Below are positions 1 through 11,500 of a stretch of DNA of 64,000 bases, piece after piece (positions within the stretch are counted from its first letter, which is position 1; every line of letters begins with the position of its first letter). The position numbers and the translations under genes were made by a program. The stretch covers positions 68,154,990-68,218,989 of the forward strand of contig CM057231.1 of assembly GCA_029891385.1 (NCBI GenBank), in the 5' to 3' direction. The DNA comes from Erythroxylum novogranatense. Its lineage: Eukaryota; Streptophyta; Magnoliopsida; Malpighiales; Erythroxylaceae. The notes beneath the pieces were generated by a model. That model searched no databases. It was not told the DNA's origin and saw nothing but the letters and a program-made list of their open reading frames with translations.

Positions 1-770
1 GAGGATAGTGAGAAGGCTGAATATGCTGCAAGCTTGTTACAGGGAGATGCCTTACATTGGTAGGAAAGTATTCTAGGGAGTCAGGTAAAACCCCCAGTGT
101 TAATATGGAAGGACTTCATAGCTGCCTATAGGAAGAAATATTTGTCTGAGGTGTATATCTAGCAGAACAAAGGGAATTTCTAAGTCTCACCCAGAAGGAG
201 ATGATAGTAAGCAAATATGAGCACAAATTTACGCAATTGTCTTAATATGTAGCTGAGATGATGATGAGCGAAGCGGTTAAGTGTCGAAGGTTTGAAGCAG
301 GATTGTATTTAGCCATTAGGGATAAAATGGTGGTACAGAATTTCTGTGACTTCCAACAGCTGGTAGAAGTAGCATTATGGGTCGAGAATGTAGAGAATAT
401 AAAGAGCGCAGTAAACAGAAAGAGAAAAGGGAGAGAACAGTTTAGGAGGGAAGTTAGTGCTCCTGTGTTAGAGAAGAGTGTCAGGACTTTTCCCGTGTAG
501 TCTGAGGATAAAAGTAGTGGCGCAAGTAGGTCCAAACAGATGAAAACTATTTCTCACCAAGCCTCAATGGCGAGAGGCAGTAAAAAGGGAGAGGGGGTAA
601 GCCATCCATTCCCAAATGTGACCATTGTGGCAAATTCCATAGAGGGGAGTGTTATAGGCTGACTAGAGCTTGTTTTAACTGTGGAGAGAAAGGACACATG
701 GCTAGAGAGTGCCCGTAGTATGCAAGATGAGAGGGAACTCAAATGTAAGCTTCAAAAAGGGTTGAGACTG
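1..770 (+). pseudogene. GYP1 gag remnant with two zinc knuckles
   Basis: This is the nucleocapsid/capsid gene that packages retrotransposon RNA. The opening reads as the retrotransposon gag domain (LLQGDALHW, WKDFIAAYRKKYL), and the frame continues through 258-500. A pair of zinc knuckles lies at 617-712: first a C-x2-C-x3-H-x4-C form, then the standard C-x2-C-x4-H-x4-C (CFNCGEKGHMAREC). In-frame stops, for example the TAG at 61, and frame changes break it. The gag start codon is upstream of the window. Confidence 0.85.
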
Positions 771-1500
771 TGGGACACAAGACTACAACTGAAGTGGGAA
801 GTTCTGATGCAACCAAGAAAGTGAATCCTCCAGGAAGACTGAGGGAGCAAGCATCGACTAGGTTGTTTGCAATGACGAGAGAGGACGCAAAGACAGCTCC
901 AGAGGTTATGACTGGTATGGTTAAATTATTTAATGATGATATTATTGTTTTAATTGATCGGGGGTCTACTCATTCATTTGTTTCGTCAAGTAGAATTATG
1001 CATGGTAGAAGTTTGAGCCCATTAGGTAGTCCTTTGATGGTTAGTACCCTAATCGGCTAGTATATCATTATTCGTCAAGTTCATAGAGATTGTAAAATAT
1101 GCATTGGTGGAGAAAAATTAGTGGTGGATTTAATGGCATTAAAGATGGGGGGATTAGACGTGATTTTGGGCATGGATACGTTAGAAAAATATAATGCCAA
1201 TTTAGATTGTAAACAAAAGACAGTAGAGTTTGAGTTGGAAAAAGGTCGAAAGGTGGTGTTTATGGGAGATCGAAAAGCAAACTCACCTAGAATTATTTCG
1301 GCTATGACAGCAGAGAAAATGATGAGGAAAGGGTGTGAAGCATTGTTGGCATATGTGGTAGACATGAAGGTAGATGGAGGAAAGTTAGAAGAAATTCTTG
1401 TGATCATGAAATTCTCGGATGTCTTTTCAAAGGAATTACCAAGACCACCATCACTAGAGAAATTGAGTTTCACATCGAGCTTCTTCCAAGAATTGCACCA
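770..1500 (+). pseudogene. GYP1 aspartic protease remnant
   Basis: A retroviral-type aspartic protease follows gag. The active-site region reads LIDRGSTHSFVS, where the family has D-S/P-G-(A/S)-T-H-S-F; the residue after the catalytic Asp is Arg, which probably inactivates it. The second half carries GGLDVILGMDTLEKYNA (family form: D-x-I-L-G-M-D-W-L). A stop near 1060 separates the halves. The linker leading to reverse transcriptase (DVFSKELP) begins near 1417. Confidence 0.85.
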
Positions 1501-2720
1501 ATATCAATCCCACCTTATAGAATGGCTCTGACAGAACTGAAGGAGCTTAAAGAATAGTTAGAAGAATTGTTGGAGAAAGGTTACATTAGGCCTAGCTCTT
1601 CACCTTAGGGAGCTCCAGTTCTTTTTGTGAAGAAGAAAGATGGATTGTTGAGAATATGTGTGAACTATAGGAAGCTTAATCATGTCACTATCAAGCATAG
1701 ATATCCGCTTCCATACATAGATGATTTGTTTGATCAATTACAAGGGGAAAAAGTCTGCTCCAAGATAGACTTGAGATCAGGTTACCACAATTGGGAGTAA
1801 AGGAGTCTGATGTGTCAAAGACCGCTTTTAGAACACAATATGGGCATTTTGATTTCTTAGTCATGCCCTTTGGATTGACGAATGCCCCTACAGCTTTCAT
1901 GGACTTAATGAATAGAGTCTTCAAGCCTTTCTTAGACCGATTTATCATAGTCTTTATTGATGATAAATTGGTTTATTACAAGAGTGACAAAGAGCATGCA
2001 GAACATTTAAGGATTGCCTTGGAGACATTGAGGAAGAAAGAGTTGTATGCCAAATTCAATAAATGTGAATTTTGGCTAAGGGAAGTAATGTTTCTTAGAC
2101 ATGTAATTTTAGAAAAGAGAGTATGTGTAGATCCAAGGAAAATAGGAGTTGTAGTTAAATAGGAAGCACCTAATAATATAACAAAAGTGAGGAGTTTCTT
2201 AGGTTTAGCTGGTTATTACAAAAAATTTGTAGAGGGTTTTTCCATGATAGCAACTCCACTTGCCAAATTGACGAGGATGAATCAGAAGTTTGTGTGTACA
2301 GGAGAATGTCAAAAGAGCTTTGACGAATTGGAAAATAGGCTCACAACTGTGCCAATTTTGACTTTGTCTTTTAATAGTGATGCCTTAAAGAAAAGATTGG
2401 GATTTGTGTTGATGCAAGGAGATAAAGTGATTGCCTATGCTTCTAGGCAATTGAAACCCTATGAGATGAATTATCCTACACATGACTTAGAGCTATTTGC
2501 CATAATTTTTGCATTGAAAATATGGAGACATTACTTATATAGAGTCACCACCAAGGTATTTACAAACCACAAAAGTCTCAAATATTTGATGAACCAAAAA
2601 GAGTTAAATCTAAGGCAAAGAAGGTGGTTAGAACTACTGAAGGATTATGACTTGGTGATAGATTACCATCCGGAGAAAGCTAATGTAATAACGGATGCAT
2701 TGAGTAAAAAATCTACTATT
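1500..2720 (+). pseudogene. GYP1 reverse transcriptase and RNase H remnant
   Basis: Translation gives the gypsy reverse transcriptase blocks in order: [55 protein letters not shown], then the catalytic box FIDD at 1952-1963 (family F/Y-I/V-D-D). RNase H follows, with SFLGLAGYYKKFVEGFS, YASRQLKPYE, YPTHDLELFA and RQRRWLELLKDYD. Stops at 1555, 1606 and 2160 and a frame change near 1790 break the frame. The first RNase H aspartate region (SDALKKRLG) is altered. Confidence 0.92.
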
Positions 2721-2779
2721 GCACATATGGAGACAGTATACTTTCCTTTGTTGAAGGAATTAGCCAAACTTAAGGTGAC

Positions 2780-4722
2780 ATTAAAGCAAGTCAAATCTAG
2801 TTGTATATTGGCTAATTTTAGAATAAGGCCAGTGTTGAAGGAGAAGATTAAGGAATTGCAGGAGAAAGATGAGTACTTGAGCAAGCTCAGAGAAGAAATT
2901 AAAAATGGTAAGATCTCTGAAATAGAGATAAGAGAAGATGGATTGATGGTAATAGGTAACAGATTATGTATTCCAGAGATGTTAGAATTGAAGGATGAGA
3001 TTCTTGATGAGGCATATAATGCTCCCTATGCAATGCACCCGGGGAGTACAAGAATGTATAGAGATCTAAAAGAGCACTTCTGGTGGAGAGGAATTAAGAA
3101 AGATGTTGTAGAGTATGCTAGGAAATGCTTAGTGTGTCAGCAAGTTAAAACAAAACATCAAGCACCTATTGACAAGCTTAAACCTTTGTCTATTCCTGAA
3201 TGAAAGTGGGAGAAGATTACTATGGATTTCTTGATGGGATTGCCAAGAACTAGCAAAAAGCATGATGCAATATGGGTGATTGTTGATAGGCTAACTAAGT
3301 CAGCACATTTTCTACCAATTAGACAAGTAGATTTTTTGAATGATTTGGCCAAGAAATACATAAAGGAAATAATCATGGGATTCCAAGTTCTATAGTCTTG
3401 GATTGAGATTCTAGATTTACCTCCAAATTCTGGGGAAGCTTACAAGAGGCTTTGGGAACTAAATTGCATCCATAGACTGGTAGTTAATCAGGGAGAACAA
3501 TACGGACATTGGAGGCAATGTTAAGAGCTTATGTTATAGACTTCAAAGGCTCATGGGACGATCATTTACCTTTACTTGAGTTTGCTTATAATAATTCCTA
3601 CCACTCAAGAATTCAAGTGGCGCCTTATGAAGTCTTATATGGTAGGAGGTGCAGAACTCCTATTTGTTGAGATGAAGAAGGTGAAAGGAGAATTTTAGGA
3701 CCTGAGTTGGTATAAGTCACAGTTGACAAGATTAAATTGGTGAAGCAGAGACTTAAGGCAGCTCAAGATAGGATGAAGAGCTACACGGACGCGCATAGAA
3801 ATGAGATGAAATTTGAAGTTGGAAGCAAAGTGTTTTTTAGAGCCTCTCCATTGAAAGGAATTTTAAGATTTGGTACAAAGGGTAAGCTCAGTACAAGATA
3901 TATAGGCCCTTATGAGATTATTGAGAAGATTGGGTCTCTAGCCTACAAGTTAGCCTTGCCACCATAATTATCTAAGATTCACAATTTCTTCCATGTATCA
4001 ATGTTGAGAAAATACCGATAAGATCCTTCACATATAATCCAATTTTTAGAGGTCCAATTAAGAGAGGATTTGACTTATAAAGAATAACCAGTAGAGATTC
4101 TAGATTCAAAGAAAAATGTCTTGAGAAACAAAACTATGAAAGAACTGTCCACACTTTATGGAAGAACTATACAAGAGAGAAGGCAACATGGGAACCTTTG
4201 GAAGCCATGAAAGAGAAGTATCCACACCTTATTGTAGACTCAGGTAAGAATAAGGAGATGAAATTTGAAGTTGGAAGCAAAGTGTTTTTTAGAGCCTCTC
4301 CATTGAAAGGAATCTTAAGATTTGGTACAAAGGGCAAGCTAAGTCCAAGATATATAGGCCCTTATGAGATTATTGAGAAGATTGGGTCTCTAGCCTACAA
4401 GTTAGCCTTTCCACCATAATTATCTAAGATTCACAATGTCTTCCATGTATCAATGTTGAGAAAATACCGATAAGATCCTTCACATATAATCCAACTTTCA
4501 GAGGTCCAATTAAGAGAGGATTTGACTTATAAAGAATAACTAGTAGAGATTCTAGATTCAAAGAAAAATGTCTTGAGAAACAAAATTATGAAAGAACTAT
4601 CCACACCTTATGGAAGAACTATACAAGAGAGAAGGCAACATGGGAACCTTTGGAAGCCATGAAAGAGAAGTATCCACACCTTATTGTAGACTCAGGTAAG
4701 AATTTTGATGACAAAATTCTTT
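2780..4722 (+). pseudogene. GYP1 integrase with chromodomain-like tail, partly duplicated
   Basis: The HHCC zinc-binding domain is readable (MHPGSTRMYRDLKEHFWW, then CLVCQQVK). The catalytic core follows (ITMDFLMGLP, VIVDRLTKSAHFLP), then decays across stops at 3201 and 3393 and several frameshifts (SSIVLD, KFWGSLQEALGT). The C-terminal part at 3737-3967 has the GSKVFFRASPLKG and SPRYIGPYEIIEKIG motifs of gypsy integrases. A chromodomain-like end (LRNK, W, ATWEPLEAM, YPHLIVDSG) follows near 4090-4240. The last part is present twice (see the 3803-4706 repeat). Confidence 0.88.
3803..4706 (+). repeat. 452-bp tandem duplication in the GYP1 integrase tail
   Basis: The segment beginning gagatgaaatttgaagttgg at 3803 recurs at 4255, an offset of 452 bases, and runs to about 4704. 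Both copies cover the integrase C-terminus and the chromodomain-like tail. They differ by only a handful of substitutions by eye (for example ttgcca against ttcca near the ends of the two reading frames at 3960 and 4412), so the duplication is younger than most of the coding decay. Confidence 0.93.
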
Positions 4723-4736
4723 AAGGGGAGGAGAAT
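4721..4736 (+). other. GYP1 polypurine tract
   Basis: The run aaggggaggaga, which primes plus-strand synthesis, sits directly before the 3' LTR start TGTTGGACCC. Confidence 0.85.
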
Positions 4737-5478
4737 TGTTGGACCCCAATTTTTATTAATTAATTAATTTGTTTATTTATTTTAGAGTTTAGTCCATTAA
4801 TGTAACAAGCATAAATAGAACTTAGAATTTAGTATATAATTGTTAGAAGTATAATATGGTAGTTAATAGACTAAAGGAGCTAATGGGCATTACATTAAAT
4901 GAAGAAGGGTAAAATTGGAAAGACGTGACAAAAAGTAGTCTTGAAATGAGAAAGAAGAGAGAAAAACATGGGAAAGAAAGAATGTTGGCCCCTAAAAATT
5001 TTTAGCATGATGAGACGAATTTTGGGGTCTTGCTAGATTAATTAGGTTGGAAAAGATTAGCTTGTTAATGTGGGTAAGATATTATGGTATAGGTTAAGGG
5101 CATTGATCTATTAAAGTAGTGGGAGAGTGTAAGGCCAAATTTGGCAAGTCACTTAAGTTTTAAAATCATAAGGCATTAAAGGAAGGGCAAGGTGGACTTT
5201 TATAAGTCATTAAGGGTAAAATGGGAAGAAAGAAGTGTTGTTTTCTTCCCAAAGAGAGGAAAAAACGAAAATGGAAAAGAGGGAAGTGATATAACAAATC
5301 AAAAAGAGAGAGAAGAGAGATTTCGGTGGTTGAAAGGAAAGAAAAGAGTTGAGTTAGGGTTTCATCTTTTCTAAGCCTTCTAGAGAGATTTTGGTGTTGT
5401 TCAAGAAGAGAAAAAAGAAAGAGGAGGGTTAGAGCTTTCATTAGAGCCAAGAAAATTATTGTTTGGTGAAGATTTAAG

Positions 5479-6357
5479 GTAAGCGTAGGTTTCATATTTT
5501 GGACTTTTAAGAAGATTTTGGTTTATATAGTTTAAGAAATGTAAGAGTTTAAGGATTCTATGATCAATTCTAGTGATTATGTCTTATGGGTTTCTCCATT
5601 GGAATGCCTATTGATTTGAGAATTTTTGTTAATGTTGAAGAAAATCAAGAAGGACAAGAGGAACAAGAGGAGAGGCATTTTTGAACAAGTCATAGTCAAG
5701 GACTTCAAGGTGGGTTTCACTTTTATAGTTAGGTAATAAGCTAATAAAGTTTTCTGTCAAGAAATCATAGTAAATGATTTTTCAACTACCTCATTCATGT
5801 GCATTTAATGTTTTTTAAATGTTGTAAGATTGTGTTACATGATTATACATGATTTGAGTGATGATTCATGAAAAGTTGTTTTAAAAATGATTCTCTAAAA
5901 TGATGCATGATTTTGAAGCTATACTTTGGAAATGGTTTAAGATAAAGCAAGTTTTTAAGAGAAGGGCCATTTTGGGCATCAAGCTTACAAGATTATGAAA
6001 TATGTGTTATGTGGGTTTGTGGTGGTTCCCTAAGTTATGTCGTGTGCACGTTGACAAAGTTAAAGGCTTCTCCCACCTACCCACTAATGGCATGGAGCTC
6101 CTTCAGGGACTCCCATAAGTTCACGGCTACGCAAGACCATTATGTGAAAATGTGTAGTACGTTCTGTTTTGGATCCATCCGAACCATTTGATGTGTTTAT
6201 GTGTTTCATGACAAGTTGATTGGAGTAATGCATTCATGATTTGATACCCATGAATTTCTGTATAGAAAAAGTTTTGAAAATATTTTTGCTTGTTACAAAT
6301 TATAAAATTGTTTCCCACGAGCTTTAAGCTCACCCCCATTTTCCTCCCCATAAGCAG
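5479..6357 (+). other. Intron-like segment in the GYP1 LTR
   Basis: It begins AAG|GTAAGC and ends in a pyrimidine-rich run followed by GCAG|GT. The same pair of boundaries at nearly the same spacing occurs in both GYP2 LTR copies and, longer, in the solo LTR. Inside lies a conserved block (about 6005-6190). A second GTGGG site lies near 5709. Splicing is inferred only. Confidence 0.35.
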
Positions 6358-7009
6358 GTGATGAGCAAGAGATTGAGTAGTCAAGGACCAAGGCATCACT
6401 CCACTTTTGAAATGTTGTTGTAATTTAAGCAAATCTAGTAAACCAAAGCTTTAGTTGTATTTTTTAGCAATTTATTGTTCATTTATCTTTTGTAATTTAC
6501 GATATTTTTTTGAAACATACATGTATTGGGAACTTGACATTCCCACTAAAGCTTTGTAAAACTACGATCTTTTGATACTAATGGTTTATGATTTTGATTT
6601 CGCCCATGACACTCAGGGTTACATAGGGAAAAAAATTTGTGTACTGATTTCAGGTTTATTTTTGGGTTGATGTGAGTTGATTTAAGCAAAATTGTCTTCT
6701 TGGAAGTTGTAGATGATTTTTCCAGCTTTCTAACGATATAAAGTTTGTAATATTTGGATATCATAGTGGAAAGTTATGATCATTTGAAGTTGGTGTTGTT
6801 GCATATGGTGAACTTTCGGGACAGCTGCATTGATTTGAAATTTGAACCCTTATAGAGGAAAAAATAGTTTATGAGGTCTTCACGGAAGTTCCAGGTCTAG
6901 AAGTCTTTTTTAAAATGGTCTAAGAATGACCTCAATCTGAAACTTGTAGTAAAAGCTATGCCCTTTTTATTGCTTCGTCTTAGTTTGATCGTCTCAATTA
7001 CTGTTCATT

Positions 7010-7605
7010 CATCTTAGTCTTCTTTCGTCTTAGTTTTGGTACCTAAGACACTTTGTCTTAGTTTTGTATCTCAGAATGACGTCAACATCGTCTTAGAATG
7101 ATGTCAACATCGTCTTAGTCTTTTTTTGTTTTAGTTTTGGTACCTAAGATATTTCGTCTTAATTTTGCGTCTCAAAATGACATTAGCATCGTCTTAGAAT
7201 GACGTCAGTATCGTTTTAGTCTTCTTTCATCTTAATTTTGGTACCTAAGACGCTTCGTCTTAGTTTTGTGTCTCAGAATGATGTCAGCATCATTTTAGAA
7301 CGACGTCAGCATCTTCTTAGTCTTCTTTCGTCTTAGTTTTGGTACCTAAGATGCTTCGTCTTAGTTTTGTGTCTCAGAATAACGTCAGCATCGTCTTAGA
7401 ATGACGTCAGCATCATCTTAATCTTCTTTCATCTTAGTTTTGGTACCTAAGATGCTTCGTTTTAGTTTTGCGTCTCAGAATGACATCAGCATCGTCTTAG
7501 AATGATGTCAGCATCGTCTTAGTCTTCTTTCGTCTTAGTTTTAGTACCTAAGACGCTTCGTCTTAGTTTTGCGTCTCAAAATGACGTCAGCATCATCTTA
7601 GTTTG
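7010..7605 (+). repeat. Six-copy tandem repeat, period about 100 bp, with TGACGTCA sites
   Basis: The word GTACCTAAG recurs at about 7040, 7140, 7241, 7342, 7443 and 7543. Each unit combines a cgtcttag-rich half with one or two TGACGTCA-like words. Four of the eleven sites are perfect TGACGTCA (about 7077, 7200, 7403, 7581). The others differ mostly by one change, several of them at the central CG (TGATGTCA, TGACATCA). TGACGTCA is the palindromic core bound by plant bZIP factors; binding here is inference. Confidence 0.9.
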
Positions 7606-8235
7606 ACTATTTGCTCTCTTCTTCTGTTCTTATTTTGACCCTTTTAGAGGCCGAAACTCACTTTGTGTTCTTCATGAAAGTTGTATATCTCGAGGCTCTC
7701 TTTCAAATGATTTAAAAATGAAATCAATTCAACATCTGTAGCAGTAGTTATGGCATTTGCGCCAAGACATGTACAATATGAGTAAAGGCATAAACGTGTT
7801 AGATTCTCTTGACCATAACTTCCTCATCCAACCTCCAAATGAAGTGATTTTTGAAGCAATGTATTTCTAACATCTTTGCCTATCTCCCTACGAAAATTTG
7901 TATCTTTTGGAGTTGACGTAAATAAGTTTGTTGGAGAGAAAGTGAGGGTTCGGTTGGGAGAGTATAATTGGGGTATGTACTTGCTTTAACTTTTTAAATT
8001 TATCTTGAGTTGTAGAGCTCCAATTGAGATGATTCTTGCTTCAAAAAGAACTAGAGATTCATAGCTGCAATTTCTTTGATGAAGTCAAATTGTAATTTTG
8101 GTGATTGGCTAATGTGAGCATTCCACGTTTATAGGATGATGGTTATTTAGGGTTATTGGAAATAACCTTACTAAGTACTACACAAGCTCAAGGTTTATGA
8201 CTCCGAATGTTAGGCTTTAAAAATAGGATCCAACA

Positions 8236-8573
8236 AAGAAAAAAGAAGAAATCTTGGGAAAAGCTAGGAAAGAAGAAGAAAAATCGTGGAGAAGGAGAAA
8301 GGAGAAGAAGGAAGAGAAATCAACTTGTTAGGTAATCTCCATCTTCTTTTCTTCTTGTTAAGGGTAGAAAAGGAAGTAGAGAAATAAGTTTTGTGATTGA
8401 AATAAAGGGAAAAAGAAGTGGATTCAAGAAACCCAAACAATTTTGACCCCCTCTAATTTTTCTTACAAATATATGATACATACAAACATTTATTTAAGGT
8501 ATGTGTACAATAACGTGTGAATTTGTATTCTTTTTACTGTTGTGTGCGGATATGGGAAAAGAAGTAACAAAAA
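8236..8573. other. Spacer between the GYP1 LTR and the host gene; probable 3' UTR of the gene
   Basis: 338 bases. The part next to the LTR (8236-8320) is purine-rich (repeated gaagaa and gagaag). The part near the gene is AT-rich and is probably the gene's 3' UTR, read on the minus strand. No coding signal was seen. The 5 bases after the LTR (aagaa) would be the GYP1 target duplication, but the partner lies outside the window. Confidence 0.6.
8489..8494 (-). promoter_or_regulatory. Possible poly(A) signal of the host gene
   Basis: AATAAA on the minus strand (TTTATT on the plus strand), about 80 bases past the stop codon of the ankyrin-BTB gene. The position suits a plant near-upstream element, but the motif is common in AT-rich DNA. 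Confidence 0.4.
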
Positions 8574-11500
8574 TCATGCTGACAAATCCTCCATGTCAGT
8601 TATGACAGCTTCTGATTTTTCTCTCTCTGCCACTAGCATAAGCATCTCGAGGCGCTTATCAAATATCAATGCACTTTCATCTCTCTTGTCAAGCTCAGCA
8701 CCTTCGGCTTCAAGCCATTTCTCTCGCAAATCATCAAGAAGATTATCCTGGTCTGTATTTATCACAGCTCCTGGAGCACTTGGAACCGAGGTACGAAGTG
8801 AGGAATCACCTGATGGTGGAGGCAGTGTTAAGAGCATTGCTCGGAACTCGCAAGTATCGGCAAATGTCTCAAAATTGCAAGCTATTCTGTCGAGACAATA
8901 TTCACGGATCTTGAAAACACCGTACCTGCATAACAGAACAAGAACTATTACCACAAACCACCTCGGCTATAAGTTGAGCCAGAGAATAATTCAATCACCA
9001 AAACCGAAATAAGATCCTGTTCAAATGGCCTCAATGTGGTGATCCAAGGAAAGTTCAAAGCACTTCTTTTGTTTTCCCTCCCATAGACCAAAAAAAAGAT
9101 AGAACAGGAGCTTTAAAATCATTACAGAAAGCAGCCAGCTGAATTAATTTGGGCCCCAGCCATCGGTTCAAAAAGGAATCTTTGAGTTCAAATCTCAAGT
9201 CCATAAATGTAACAATCCTCAGTTTCCAACTCGAGTAGTGTCCCATGACCCAAAAAAAGAAAGAAAACGAAAAAAAACACAAGCTTAACATCTTACATGT
9301 CTGCCATCATCAGCCAGTGGCACACTTCGGCAGGAGAGACCATTTCCAATTGAGGCAACAGTGCATCTGCCACAGCACGCTTAAGAGGAAATAGTAGATA
9401 TCTAGAAGCAACATCAAACATCTCTTCTGCCTGCACAAATAGATGCAATGAATTCTTCAAAATATTAGAAAAAATGAAAAACCATTACAAAGGCCACAAG
9501 CAATTACAACAACCATGCAGTATACCTGGTCTGGATGTATGTCCTTTAAACCATCAGTGTACCTAAACCAAACAGTTGGTTGAAATAACTCCTATTATTG
9601 TAGAGATTTTACAGGAATAATATCTAATTGAAACTGCAACCAAGTTGATAATAAATTCGTAGGTGATTTGCCTATACAAATTATTCAGAAAGTAGAAACT
9701 AGGCAAGACATCTCTGGTTGAAGAAACCCAGACAAGTAATGAATCTACAAAGTTCAATTCCCATAACATAAACAATAATTTTGAAACCAGGGAACCAAAT
9801 TACAAATTATTTTAACATCAACATGATTTAAAATACAGCTTAATCATATAAAGAAAACGTTGGAATCAACTTACATATACTCTAGCATTTTCTCCAATGC
9901 CTCCATGCTCAAATCATGTTCCACTAGACATGGTAAAGCATCATGAGTGAACTCATCATTTCCTTCATGAAAATCCTTAATACGGGACAATCTTGCTCGA
10001 AAGTACTCCGACCTTGCAGCCAAAATCACTTGATGGCAACGGAGGATCTTCTTATCAACCCTAATGCACATGTCTGCAAGATCGTCCACAGAATCACTGA
10101 TCTTCATTGCCCCAAAAGGAGATACTAATTCATCAACATCCTTTTCTGGGTTTTCCACAATGGATTTGGCAAGAGAAGTCTGAAGGATCCTATGCAAGGT
10201 AGAAGGAAGCCGATCTTCCTCAGGAAGTGATATGCCATGTAAGATAAATCGTTTCTGAGAATTGTTTAAATCTCTCAGTGCTTTGTAATCTGCATATTTT
10301 TGGTGAATCAACTCTTTCTCGAGAATTCTCTGTAAGGATTTACACTTGCAAACTTTACATATCCTGGCAAGATCTTCCATGTCATCTACCATAACCTCTA
10401 GTCTGTCAGAGTAAAAGAAATGGATGAGGCTGCACAGAGCAGGATAAGATAACTTTTCTTTTGCAAATCTCACTTCACTGCGAGCTCTCCAATCAGTTTC
10501 AAACTTTCTCCGAAAGAACTGTGACCGGGCACTTAAAATAACTCTGTGAGCTTCAATAGGCCTACCTTGTACAAAAAATACCACATCTGAAGGGAAGTTC
10601 TTGGAATTGGATACGCCAGTTGAATGAACACCTAGTCAATAACATCACATATTGAGATAACTCATCAAATCTGTATGAATTTGGATCAAAACCATAATGA
10701 ACATCCAGAAAATTAAAAGATCACGTAGCAACATTAGTATATTCCAAATTACAACCATCAAAAAAAGATAATTGCTTGCTGTTTCCTGACATATATCCAT
10801 ATGCAGTCTTCACAGCAATATTTCCACATTCCGAATTACAGCCACTGAAAAAAAATAAGGGCATGCTGTTTTCTGACACACAAGAAGTAATAATCTTTAC
10901 AACAAGCAAAACTTGACAGTTAATTTTCTATCTTCACATCATCACCGGAAAAGCATCAACTCATAAGCAAATATTGTATCTCAATTTTTTTTGGGCCTCG
11001 CTCTTGAACAGAAAATTCAGTCCTTGTCACAAGAATGGCAATATTTGGACTCTCCATAACCTTTTGTAGGAGGCACAAAGCAATCACGAACCTCCTATAG
11101 CCCATGAATGCAGCTTCATCCCGCCAATGAATGCTCTGAACCAGACATCTGTCAACAAGCCTTCTTTGAAGGGGTCCATTTTATCCAGATTCTACACCAT
11201 TGCATAATCTCGTTTTAAGCTTATTTCTTAACCTTGAAAACAAGCACCGGAGGAGTTTTAACTTTCACATTCACCCACGCATTTCCCAAGAAATAAACAA
11301 GATTAATGAGCATTTGATGCCAAGATCAGTTCATTTTAGACTTTCCACTTATCCTTTGAAAAACACAAACCTCAACAGCGTTAGAAGAAAAGCATCAGTC
11401 ATCTCAAACTACTATCACGGTACAATACACTCAAATTCTAACTAAACCAGTTCAGTAACTATAAATTCATCCAACATTTAATAAATTGCAAAGTTTCCGC

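Larger units (their letters stand above)
1..8235 (+). mobile_element. GYP1: decayed Ty3/gypsy chromovirus, 5' end outside window
   Basis: Domain order gag, protease, reverse transcriptase, RNase H, integrase, chromodomain-like tail, polypurine tract and 3' LTR is the Ty3/gypsy order. The tail motif (LRNK, then W, then ATWEP, then YPHL) and the very long LTR fit the Tekay/Del chromovirus group. All coding parts carry stops and frameshifts, so the copy is dead. The window opens inside gag, so the 5' LTR and the upstream target duplication cannot be seen. The 3' LTR points toward the neighbouring host gene and ends about 340 bases beyond its stop codon. Confidence 0.92.
4737..8235 (+). repeat. 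GYP1 3' LTR, about 3.5 kb
   Basis: It starts TGTTGGACCC right after the polypurine tract and ends GGATCCAACA at 8226-8235, an imperfect terminal inverted repeat. The same ends bound the solo LTR at 57978-62606 (read on the minus strand). Internal blocks are shared with the GYP2 LTR and the solo LTR: a purine-rich stretch (about 5220-5450), a GTAAG site at 5479, a conserved block at 6005-6190, a CAG after a pyrimidine tract at 6357, and a downstream end region. It carries a 100-bp tandem array at 7010-7600. Confidence 0.88.

Noticed and set aside
7010..7605. Regular spacing that could suggest a CRISPR array
   Set aside because: Units are about 100 bp with no unique spacers, lie inside a plant LTR, and vary by point mutation; this is an ordinary tandem repeat.
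8542..9012. Plus-strand open frame of 156 codons opposite the ankyrin-BTB gene
   Set aside because: It is antisense to exon 5 and intron 4 of a well-supported gene and shows no recognisable protein.
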